NCBI GenBank assembly: GCA_964242415.1
Contig: CAXTAT010000029.1
Coordinates: forward strand, 1-64,000
Direction: 5' to 3'
DNA: 64,000 nucleotides
Source: DASWOJ01 sp964242415
Lineage (GTDB): Bacteria > Pseudomonadota > Alphaproteobacteria > Acetobacterales > Acetobacteraceae
Part shown: piece after piece, positions 27,175 to 34,140 of the stretch
Numbering within the stretch: position 1 is the first letter of the stretch
Layout of the letters: every line of letters begins with the position of its first letter
Program-made: the position numbers and the translations under genes
The notes under the pieces: model-generated
What the model saw: the letters and a program-made list of their open reading frames with translations, nothing else
What the model was told of the DNA's origin: nothing
Database searches by the model: none

Positions 27175-28136
27175 GTCGGGGTCTCCAGGGATGGCATGGC
27201 GCAGCGCGGTATGATGGCGCCGCGGTGGCCGACGACCGTGCCGGCCAGGCGGTGGCCCGACCGTGCCGCCGCTGCCGGGGAGCGGCCGAGCAGCCGGGCC
27301 ATGAGGTAGGCCGCGGCGAAGCTGTCGCCCGCCGCGGTGGTGTCGGCGACCGGGTCCACCGGGTCCGCCTCCACCAGGACCACGGTGCCCGCCTGCATCA
27401 CCTGCACGGCCGGTTGGGCAAGCTTCAGCACCCGCTCGGCCCCGGCGGCGTGGTGCAGCAACTCCGCCTCGCCCGTGGACCCGAACAGCGGCGCCAGGTC
27501 CTCGGTGGAGGCGAGCACGATGTCCGACCGCGCCAACGCCTGCCGGTAAAGGGCGCGGGCGCCATCCAGGTCGGGCCAGCCGCGCGGCCGGAAGTTGGTG
27601 TCGAACACCAGCCGGCCGCCCCGCGCCCGCACCCGGTCCACGGCCCCGAACAGCCCCGCCCGCCCGGCACCGTCCAGGATCGAGAGCGTGATGCCGGAGA
27701 GGTAGAGCAGGTCATACCCTTCCAGCCGCTCAAGCAGTTCCGCGCCGCCGGGTCCGCTGAACATGCGGCGCGCGGCGGCGCTGTCGCGCCAGTAGTGGAA
27801 CCGGCGTTCGCCCCCGGCATCGGTCTGGATGATGTAAAGCCCGGGCAGGCTCCCCGGCAACCGGCGGACCAGCCCGGTGCCGACGCCCTCGACGCTCCAG
27901 GCGGCGATCATCTCGTCGCTCCACGGGTCGTCGCCCAGGGCCGTGGCGTAATCCACCGCCGCGCCCAGCCGGGCCAGGTAAACCGCGGTGTTGAGCGTGT
28001 CGCCGCCGAAGCCGCGGGTCAGGCTGCCGTCCGGCTGCTGACGCAGCTCGATCATGCACTCGCCGATGCAGGCGATGCGGGGCGGTCGCTGGATCAAACC
28101 TGGATCACGCTCATTCAACCTCGAATGCGCGCGCAT
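27171..28136 (-). CDS. kdgK: 2-keto-3-deoxygluconate kinase (PfkB family)
   Basis: A 321-residue sugar kinase expected to phosphorylate 2-keto-3-deoxygluconate to KDPG, the substrate of the overlapping eda product. It has the PfkB N-terminal motif (GFGGDTLNTAVYLARLG near residue 45), the substrate-lid segment LPGLYIIQTDAGGERRFHYW, and the catalytic signature DTTAAGDSFAAAYL with its aspartate base near residue 283. The pair suggests breakdown of uronates or gluconate-type sugars feeding the lower Entner-Doudoroff branch. Confidence 0.9.
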   Translation of the reverse strand: MRAHSRLNERDPGLIQRPPRIACIGECMIELRQQPDGSLTRGFGGDTLNTAVYLARLGAAVDYATALGDDPWSDEMIAAWSVEGVGTGLVRRLPGSLPGLYIIQTDAGGERRFHYWRDSAAARRMFSGPGGAELLERLEGYDLLYLSGITLSILDGAGRAGLFGAVDRVRARGGRLVFDTNFRPRGWPDLDGARALYRQALARSDIVLASTEDLAPLFGSTGEAELLHHAAGAERVLKLAQPAVQVMQAGTVVLVEADPVDPVADTTAAGDSFAAAYLMARLLGRSPAAAARSGHRLAGTVVGHRGAIIPRCAMPSLETPT

Positions 28137-28302
28137 CCGCCGCAGCCTTCAGGGCTTCGTCGAGACATTGCTGCCGCAAGGCTTGCCGCCAGGGCACCGC
28201 CAGCCGCCCGATCCCAGCCGAGAACCACCATGGCATCAGCTTCACCCATTCCCGCCTGCCAAACAACCGCGGCAGTTCGTGCGAGCCGAACGGGTGAGCC
28301 CG
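28111..28302 (-). other. coding-like extension beyond the stop of the bchO-linked membrane protein
   Basis: Directly after the TAG at 28303 the same frame stays open to a TGA at 28111. It reads RAHPFGSHELPRLFGRREWV, then KLMPWWFSAGIGRLAVPWRQ and a helical end rich in Ala. It has no ATG near its start; a GTG at 28245 or an ATG at 28236 could start a ~40-residue protein. It overlaps the kdgK start by 26 bp. It may be a separate small gene or the end of a protein split by the TAG. Confidence 0.3.
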
Positions 28303-28566
28303 CTACCGCCACAGCCGCCGCAGGTCCGCGGCATGGAACACCAGCGCCCCCAGCAAAGGCAGCGACACCCACCCCCACCAGGCCCCTGCCAGCCCGGCGC
28401 GCATCGCCAGCAGCAGGCACATGCCCGACAGCAGGTTCAGCCACAGCGCCCCCGGTGCCACGCCGCGCCCGGTGCGGCGATGCCAGGCCGTCAGCACCGC
28501 ACCCTCCAGCGCCATGCCCAGCAGGATCAGGTCCAGGATGCGGCCGGTGGCGACCCACTCGGTCAG
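28303..28566 (-). CDS. small membrane protein downstream of bchO
   Basis: An 87-residue frame with three hydrophobic helices: ILDLILLGMALEGAVLTAW, LWLNLLSGMCLLLAMRAGL and GWVSLPLLGALVFHAADLRR. It is probably an inner-membrane protein of unknown function co-transcribed with bchIDO. The only start that keeps the first helix is CTG at 28566, which overlaps the bchO stop as CTGA; ATG at 28515 would give 70 residues and cut that helix. Start assignment is therefore uncertain. Confidence 0.55.
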   Translation of the reverse strand: MTEWVATGRILDLILLGMALEGAVLTAWHRRTGRGVAPGALWLNLLSGMCLLLAMRAGLAGAWWGWVSLPLLGALVFHAADLRRLWR

Positions 28567-29477
28567 GAGGCGGCGCCCAGGGGCAACACCCCATTTGCCC
28601 GCGCGAACGCCAGGATCAGCGCTGCCACCTCCGCCGGCTGCTCCTCGTGCGCCAGGTGGCCCAGGCCGGGCAAGATTTTCAGCGTGCTGCCGGGCACCAG
28701 GTCCCGCACCTCGGCGGACTGCGCCGGCGGCACCGAGCGGTCCCCGGCGCCGGCCACCAGCAGCAACGGCGTCCGCAGCCGCGGCAGGTCCGCCAGCAGC
28801 GGGCGCAGGTTCCAATGCGCCATCATCCCCAGCGCCGACGCCGCATGGGCCGGCCGCCGCACCACCTGGCCGTAAAGCCGCACCCCCTCCGCATCCAGGG
28901 CGGAGCCGGTGCCGGCCAGCAGTTGCGCCACCATCGCCGGGTCCCGCGCCCGCCAGGCGAACACCTGCGGCAATCCCGGCAGCCCCACCAGCAGCCGCGC
29001 CAGGGGCGAAAAGATCTGGCCCGGCACCCCCTGCAACGGCACGAAGGCGCCGTTCAGGCTGACCATCGCCCGCGGCTGGATCGCGCCGTCCAGCGCCATC
29101 CGCGCCAGCACCGCCGCCCCCGCCGAGTGTCCCACGGTGACCGCCGGCCGCAGGTTCAGCGCGATCAGCAAGCCCTGCAGCGCCTTCGCCATCCCCGGCA
29201 GCGACAGCCGCGCCGCCGCGGGCGCGTCGGTCCAGCCATGGCCCGGCAGGTCCGGGGCGACGACGGTGAAGTGCTCCGCCAGGGGCGGCAGCAGGTCCCG
29301 CCAGGAGTGCGTCGCCGCCCCGGTCCCGTGTACCAGCAGCAGCACGGGCGCGGCATCGCCAGGCGGCCCCGCCACCTGCACATGCCAGTTCAGCCCGGCG
29401 GCACGAACGGAGCGGCTGGTACCCCGGTTGGGCCAGTCGCGGCCGGGCAGCTCCCCGCGCGGTCCAGCCCCGGTCAT
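28563..29477 (-). CDS. bchO: alpha/beta hydrolase BchO (magnesium-chelatase-associated)
   Basis: A 304-residue alpha/beta hydrolase of the BchO family, found with magnesium chelatase in bacteriochlorophyll synthesis; its exact reaction is not established. The start region DWPNRGTSRSVRAAGLNWHV is characteristic. It continues with VLLLVHGTGAATHSWRDLLP (oxyanion), VTVGHSAGAAVLARMALDG (nucleophile Ser), a C-terminal GAGDRSVPP (acid region) and LPGLGHLAHEEQP (histidine). The ATG overlaps the bchD stop (ATGA). The order bchI-bchD-bchO is that of purple bacterial photosynthesis clusters. Confidence 0.9.
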   Translation of the reverse strand: MTGAGPRGELPGRDWPNRGTSRSVRAAGLNWHVQVAGPPGDAAPVLLLVHGTGAATHSWRDLLPPLAEHFTVVAPDLPGHGWTDAPAAARLSLPGMAKALQGLLIALNLRPAVTVGHSAGAAVLARMALDGAIQPRAMVSLNGAFVPLQGVPGQIFSPLARLLVGLPGLPQVFAWRARDPAMVAQLLAGTGSALDAEGVRLYGQVVRRPAHAASALGMMAHWNLRPLLADLPRLRTPLLLVAGAGDRSVPPAQSAEVRDLVPGSTLKILPGLGHLAHEEQPAEVAALILAFARANGVLPLGAAS

Positions 29478-31330
29478 GCGCCGCGCACCGCCTGGGTCAA
29501 TGCGGCGGCGTTGGCATAGGGCAGCGGCACGTAGCGCGCGCCCATCTCCGCCGCCAGACGCTGCCCGGCCGGACCGGGGCGGGGCGAGGTATCGACCAGC
29601 AGCGCCGCCATCCCGGCCCGGCGCACCGCCCGCGCCGCCTGCATCGCGTCCGCCTGCGCTCGGTCCCGCCCGCCGCGCCCGTCCTGCGCCACGTTGCCAC
29701 GGCCGTCGGTCAGCAGCACCAGGCTGGGGGTGCCGCCCCGCCGCCGGATGGCGTCGGCCAGCAGGAACCCGGCGTCGATGCCAGCCGCCAAGGGCGTGCC
29801 GCCGCCGCCGGGCAGCCCGGCCAGGCCGCGCTTGGCCCGCACCAGGCTGCGCGTCGGCGGCAGCAGCAACTCGGCGGCGGTGCCGCGGAACGTCACCACC
29901 GCCACCCGGTCGCGCCGGATGTAGCACTCGGCCAGCAGCAGCTCGACGGCGCCCTTCGCCTCGGCCAGGCGGTTGAAGGCGAGGGAGCCGGAGGCGTCCA
30001 CGATGAACACCGTCGTCGTCTCCGCCCGCTGCACCAGGCGGGTGACGCGGAAGTCGTCGCGGCGGATCTGCAGGCGGGAGCCAGGCTGCGGCCCGCCGCG
30101 CAGGCGCTGCCAGGGGGCGGCGGCGCGCAGGGTCTCGATCAGGTTGAGGCGGTCGGGGCCGCGGGGGTCGCCGGGGCGGATGCCAGCGGGACGGCCGCGG
30201 CGGCCAGCCTGGGCGGCGCCGGCCACGCCGGGCGGGGTGCGGGCGGCCCGGCGTGGCGCGGCGGACTGCAGTTGCGCCAGCAGGCCGGCGGGGATGGCGG
30301 CGCGGGCAGCCTGCAGCAGGATGTCGGCCATCGCGCCGGGCGTTGGCTCGGCGGCGGCGCCGGGCTGCTGCTCGGGCTGCGGCGGGCGGGGCGCATCCTC
30401 GCCAACCCCGGGTTCCTCGGCCTCCGGGGGTGGCTCGGACACGGGCAGCACCGTCGCACGCGGCGCCAGTACCAGGCGGCACGCCAGGGCCGCATCGGGC
30501 TCCGACACCGCATCCCGGCCGGCGAGCGCCGCGGCGGCACAGGCCACGCGCAGCGCCAGCAGCGGCGCGCGAACCGAGGCGACGCCCAGCGCCGCCGCCG
30601 TGTCGCACAGTGCCGCCACCACGGCGTCCCCAGCCTGCACCTGGGCCAGCCGGTCCCGGGCGGCGGCGACGGCGCCCGGCGTGGGCAGATGGCCCTCCGG
30701 CTCCCGCGCGCCGACCGGGGTCAGGTCCAGGTGGAAGGCCAAGCGGTCCAGCAAGGCGGGTGGGGTGCGCTCGTCGTCGTCGGCGCCTTCGTCCAGGGCG
30801 ACCAGCATCGGGCCGCGGCCGCCGTCCAGGGCGGCGCCCAGGCGGGCGGCCAGGCCGCCAGGGATGCGTTCCGCCATCGCCAGCAGCAGGACGCCGCCCT
30901 CGGCCTCCGCCAGCAGGCCGCGCTCCATGATGGGGCGGCCAGCTTGCAGGGTTGCGGCCAGGTCCAGGCCGCCCAGCAGCCGGGCATCGGCGGTGCCGAG
31001 CGGCAGCTTGCGCCACGGTGCGCCGTCCGGCAGCAGGCCGCGCAGCAGCGCCAGCCAGCGCGTCCGCACCGGGCCATGGCCAGCGCGCAGGGCGACGCCG
31101 CCGGCGCCGAGGGGGTCGATGGCAGCCAGGGCGGCAGCATGGACCGCGATCCCCCAAGGCGACGCCGCCTTTCTCTCTCCCTCCGGGAGAGGGCCGGGGT
31201 GAGGGGGCGGGGCGGGGGCGATCCTGTCCGGCTGGGGACCGGGTGTTAGGGGGCCGAAGGTCGGCTCCTGCCGCAAGACCCCCTCACCCCAGCCCTCTCC
31301 CGGAGGGAGAGGGAGAAGCAGGCGGGTCAC
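29474..31330 (-). CDS. bchD: magnesium chelatase subunit D (BchD) with repeat-derived N-terminus
   Basis: Magnesium chelatase D subunit, about 618 residues, which with BchI and BchH inserts Mg into protoporphyrin IX. The conserved part begins near residue 58 (WGIAVHAAALAAIDPLGAGG). It has a degenerate AAA+ domain with LLGGLDLAATLQAGRP and MERGLLAEAEGGVLLLAMAE, an acidic/proline-rich linker, and a C-terminal von Willebrand A domain with the metal site TVFIVDASGSLAFNRLAEAK. GTG at 31330 overlaps the bchI stop. Residues ~4-17 and ~43-55 (PLPPGEGWGEG and PHPGPLPEGER) are translated from repeat element E. Confidence 0.9.
   Translation of the reverse strand: MTRLLLPLPPGEGWGEGVLRQEPTFGPLTPGPQPDRIAPAPPPHPGPLPEGERKAASPWGIAVHAAALAAIDPLGAGGVALRAGHGPVRTRWLALLRGLLPDGAPWRKLPLGTADARLLGGLDLAATLQAGRPIMERGLLAEAEGGVLLLAMAERIPGGLAARLGAALDGGRGPMLVALDEGADDDERTPPALLDRLAFHLDLTPVGAREPEGHLPTPGAVAAARDRLAQVQAGDAVVAALCDTAAALGVASVRAPLLALRVACAAAALAGRDAVSEPDAALACRLVLAPRATVLPVSEPPPEAEEPGVGEDAPRPPQPEQQPGAAAEPTPGAMADILLQAARAAIPAGLLAQLQSAAPRRAARTPPGVAGAAQAGRRGRPAGIRPGDPRGPDRLNLIETLRAAAPWQRLRGGPQPGSRLQIRRDDFRVTRLVQRAETTTVFIVDASGSLAFNRLAEAKGAVELLLAECYIRRDRVAVVTFRGTAAELLLPPTRSLVRAKRGLAGLPGGGGTPLAAGIDAGFLLADAIRRRGGTPSLVLLTDGRGNVAQDGRGGRDRAQADAMQAARAVRRAGMAALLVDTSPRPGPAGQRLAAEMGARYVPLPYANAAALTQAVRGA
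31171..31318. repeat. paired inverted repeat element E, inside bchD
   Basis: The left arm (31171-31207) has CTCTCTCCCTCCGGGAGAGG then GCCGGGGTGAGGG. The right arm (31279-31318) has CCCCTCACCCCAGCCCTCTC then CCGGAGGGAGAGGGAG. Both arms and the spacer are open in the bchD frame. Confidence 0.92.
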
Positions 31331-32343
31331 GTGCCGAACTGCTCCGCCACTGCGCGGGCGACCCGCGTGGTGGAGCCGGCGTCGTCCAGGGGGTCCCGCC
31401 GTAGCCGGTGGCGCAGGGCGCTGGGGGCGACGCGCAGCAGGTGGCGCACCGCAACCGCCGCGTCCCCGTCCAGCGCCGCCAGCGCCCGGGCGGCGCGCAG
31501 CAGGGTCAGCTCGGCGCGCAGGCCGTCGGTGCCGAGCGACATGCACAGCCGGGCCGCCTGCTCCAGCACCGCGTCGTCCACCTCCACCTGGGGCAGCAGG
31601 GCGCGGGCGGCCAGGATGCGGGCGCGCACGGCGGCATCCTCCCCCGCCCACTCCGCCACGAAGGCGCCGCGGTCCCGGTCGAAGCTGTCGCGGCGGCGGA
31701 CGATGCTGATGCGGTCAGGGATGGCGTCCGGCGTGCGGACCTCGACCGATAGGCCGAAGCGGTCCAGCAACTGCGGCCGCAGCTCGCCCTCCTCGGGGTT
31801 GCCGCTGCCGACCAGGACGAAGCGGGCGGGGTGGCGGACGCTCAGACCCTCCCGCTCGACCACGTTCTCGCCCGACGCCGCCACGTCGATCAGCAGGTCC
31901 ACCAGATGGTCCTCCAGTAGGTTCACCTCGTCGATGTACAAGAAGCCGCGGTTGGCGCGGGCCAGCAGCCCCGGCTCGAACGCCTTCTCGCCACGGGTCA
32001 GCGCGCGTTCCAGGTCCAGGGCGCCCACCACCCGGTCCTCGGTGGCACCCAGCGGCAGGTCCACCACGGGGACGGGAACCGCGTGGGCGGGATGGTCGGG
32101 GCGGGCCTGGCAGTCCTCGCACCAGGCGGCGGGGCGGGCGGGGTCGCAGTGGTAGCGGCAGCCCTCGACCGCCTGCATGGGGGGCAGCAGGGCGGCCAGG
32201 GCGCGGACGGCGGTGCTTTTCCCGGTGCCGCGGTCACCGAACACCAGCACGCCGCCGATGGTCGGGTCGGTGGCGGCGATCAGCAGCGCCTGCTTCATCT
32301 CGTCCTGGCCGACGATGGCGGAGAAGGGGAAGGCGTCGCGCAT
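31327..32343 (-). CDS. bchI: magnesium chelatase ATPase subunit I (BchI)
   Basis: A 338-residue AAA+ ATPase of magnesium chelatase. It begins FPFSAIVGQDEMKQALLIAA. The Walker A motif is VFGDRGTGKSTAVRALAALL (about residues 35-54), followed by the cysteine-rich insertion CRYHCDPARPAAWCEDC seen in BchI proteins. Walker B is NRGFLYIDEVNLLEDHLVDL, then come NPEEGELRPQLLDRFGLSVE (sensor and arginine finger) and a C-terminal lid. First gene of bchI-bchD-bchO. I found no TGT-N12-ACA (PpsR/CrtJ) site in the 178 bp upstream. Confidence 0.96.
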   Translation of the reverse strand: MRDAFPFSAIVGQDEMKQALLIAATDPTIGGVLVFGDRGTGKSTAVRALAALLPPMQAVEGCRYHCDPARPAAWCEDCQARPDHPAHAVPVPVVDLPLGATEDRVVGALDLERALTRGEKAFEPGLLARANRGFLYIDEVNLLEDHLVDLLIDVAASGENVVEREGLSVRHPARFVLVGSGNPEEGELRPQLLDRFGLSVEVRTPDAIPDRISIVRRRDSFDRDRGAFVAEWAGEDAAVRARILAARALLPQVEVDDAVLEQAARLCMSLGTDGLRAELTLLRAARALAALDGDAAVAVRHLLRVAPSALRHRLRRDPLDDAGSTTRVARAVAEQFGT

Positions 32344-32521
32344 CAGTGGCCTGGATCAGGGGCGGGCATGACGGCACCATATCAGGCCGGGGAGCGAACG
32401 CCACCTTCGCGCCGCCTGGGGATCACTCTGAGATGAATGCGGGATCAACGTTTGGCGATGACCGGAACCAGGCCGTTTGCGAAGCGTGACACTTCTGCAA
32501 CCAAATCTTGGAGCCGCGATT

Positions 32522-32668
32522 ATGGGACATGATTTCCCGCTGCCATTCGTCTTGGCCATCGGCACGCTCCTGATCGTAGTGGGGTTCGCCCTCTATCACC
32601 TGCGATCGCACTACGGCAGCCAGACGAAGCGTGGCGAGCACCCGGGCGGCATTGCCGGGCCGGAGTAG
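32522..32668 (+). CDS. small single-helix membrane protein
   Basis: A 48-residue frame: MGHDFPLPFVLAIGTLLIVV then GFALYHLRSHYGS and a basic/polar tail. One membrane helix spans about residues 8-26. The frame is open upstream to 32477, but the ATG at 32522 has TTGGAG about ten bases upstream and gives a clean N-terminus. Function unknown. A GGAAC motif with GTG 17 bases later (32464-32488) weakly resembles the EcfG general-stress promoter. Confidence 0.5.
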   Translation: MGHDFPLPFVLAIGTLLIVVGFALYHLRSHYGSQTKRGEHPGGIAGPE

Positions 32669-33847
32669 CGCGGCGGCCACGCTGAGCGATCCCACCCGTT
32701 CAGGCCATACGATCACCATCGGCACCGACGTGGCTACGCTGATGCTGTTCCATCCCGACGACCTGCAGCACCGTGCCGACGCGCCCATCGCTTGGTATAG
32801 CGAGCCGTTCGCCTATCAACCCGAGTCCGCCGCCGGGCGCTTGGCCGCGTTCGGCACCGGCGGCGATGGCGGCTTCGAAGTTCGGTTGACCACTGGGGCG
32901 CTGACTTCGCTGGAAGCGCTGCGCTGCGCTGCGGCCCGGCGTGGGACTTTCCCCTCCAGGTTTGCCACGGTCGCGTGTTGCTGGACAATTCAGACGCGTT
33001 GCCTGGCCTAGAGCAGATGCAGGACCCCGCCGAGGCCGACACCTGGTTCGAACTGCCCAATGGCGCCTACCGCGTCACGGTCCAGGCCATCGACCGCGGC
33101 GATGATGGGGCCGGCGACCCAGCCATCGCCGCCCTGCCGGATTACGTCATCAGCTTCGCCGCGATCCCGGACCTCGCGGCGGTGCCGGCGGCGCCGGAGC
33201 CGCCATGGCTGGTGCCGGGGCGGGATGCGCTTCCCACCGTGGCTGCCGATCCCGAGGCCTGGCTGAAGTGGCCGGCCAGCGTGCCAGATGCCGGGCCGCA
33301 CCGCTTCCTGGCCGCAGCCGCCTGCCTGCCGCTGCCGGGACAGGAGGTGCAAACCAACGTCGCGCCGGCGGACCTGCCCACCCCGTTCGGCGGGACATGG
33401 CTGATGGCGGCAGTGCGGCAGATCGGCGCCCTCGCTGCCCTGGTCAGGCACACCGGCCAGTCCAGCAGCCCCGGCGGCCCGGCCACGATCACCTTGACAG
33501 GCCAGCACGTAGTGCGGATCGGCCGGCTGCCTCACGGCCCCGAGGCGCCGGCGGCCGAGGTGCAGCCGGTTCCGCGCCCCACGCCGGACGCAGGCGCCGA
33601 GGACGTTGCTGCCCTGGTGGCGGCCGTGCTTCGCCGGGCGGGTCCCGTCCCGCCGGGATTGCTGTTCGAACTGGACCGGCTGCGGTCCCTGCGCTCGGCG
33701 GAGGCGGTCACGACCTGGACGCTGCGCCACCTCGACCTGCCGGACGGCGATCTGCTGGCACTGTATGCCATGCCGGTCGCCGGACGCGTCGCGGCGCTGC
33801 TGGAACGCTTGGGCGCTGGCGCCCGGTTCCGCTCGACGGAGACATGA
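32631..33847 (+). pseudogene. uncharacterised protein gene interrupted by a 5-bp repeat expansion
   Basis: Two overlapping frames make one protein. The first reads TITIGTDVATLMLFHPDDLQ and continues to LTSLEALRC; the second continues GPAWDFPLQVCHGRVLLDNS and then DALPGLEQMQDPAEADTWFE to a C-terminus at 33847. They join perfectly if one of three tandem GCGCT units at 32916-32930 is removed. The N-terminal part resembles DUF6386-like proteins of unknown function (recollection, low certainty), followed by ~200 residues I do not recognise. GTG at 32631 is the first start. It overlaps the next gene by ATGA, which suggests it was recently functional. Confidence 0.7.
32916..32930 (+). repeat. (GCGCT)3 pentanucleotide tract causing a frameshift
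   Basis: Three GCGCT units in tandem, followed by GCGGC. Two units restore a continuous reading frame (EALRCGPAWDF), whereas three units send translation to an early stop at 33011. Confidence 0.85.
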
Positions 33848-34125
33848 TGGAGCACTTCTACCGCAACGTGCCCGGCCTTGGGAACGTCGCCGTCAGCCGC
33901 CACGCGCAGGCGCGGATGGAGGCGGACGGCGTGTCCCAGGCCACCTTCGACCGCGCCCTGCTGCATCCGACCCGGCCCGACGTGCGCGACGGCGCCGACG
34001 TGCTGTGGCGGGAGCGCGACGGCCTGCGCCTGGTGATCCTGACCGACCCGACGCCCAACGTGGGGGCGGTGCTGGTGAAGACGGTGTACCGGGTTGAACG
34101 CCAGGCCTCGGCGCACCGCAGCTAG
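33844..34125 (+). CDS. small protein of DUF4258-like type
   Basis: A 93-residue protein. The core VSRHAQARMEADGVSQATFD, RALLHPTRPDV, then WRERDGLRLVILTDPTPNVG and LVKTVYRVE resembles DUF4258/RelE-like small proteins (His-x-x-x-Arg-Met near the start, beta strands at the end). That assignment is tentative. Its ATG overlaps the stop of the frameshifted gene (ATGA), so its expression may depend on translation through that gene. No antitoxin-like partner is evident. Confidence 0.55.
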   Translation: MMEHFYRNVPGLGNVAVSRHAQARMEADGVSQATFDRALLHPTRPDVRDGADVLWRERDGLRLVILTDPTPNVGAVLVKTVYRVERQASAHRS

Positions 34126-34140
34126 GCCACCCGCCGCCCC

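Noticed and set aside
32344..32521. PpsR/CrtJ or FnrL binding site upstream of bchI
   Set aside because: No TGT-N12-ACA or TTGAT-N4-ATCAA sequence is present in the interval.
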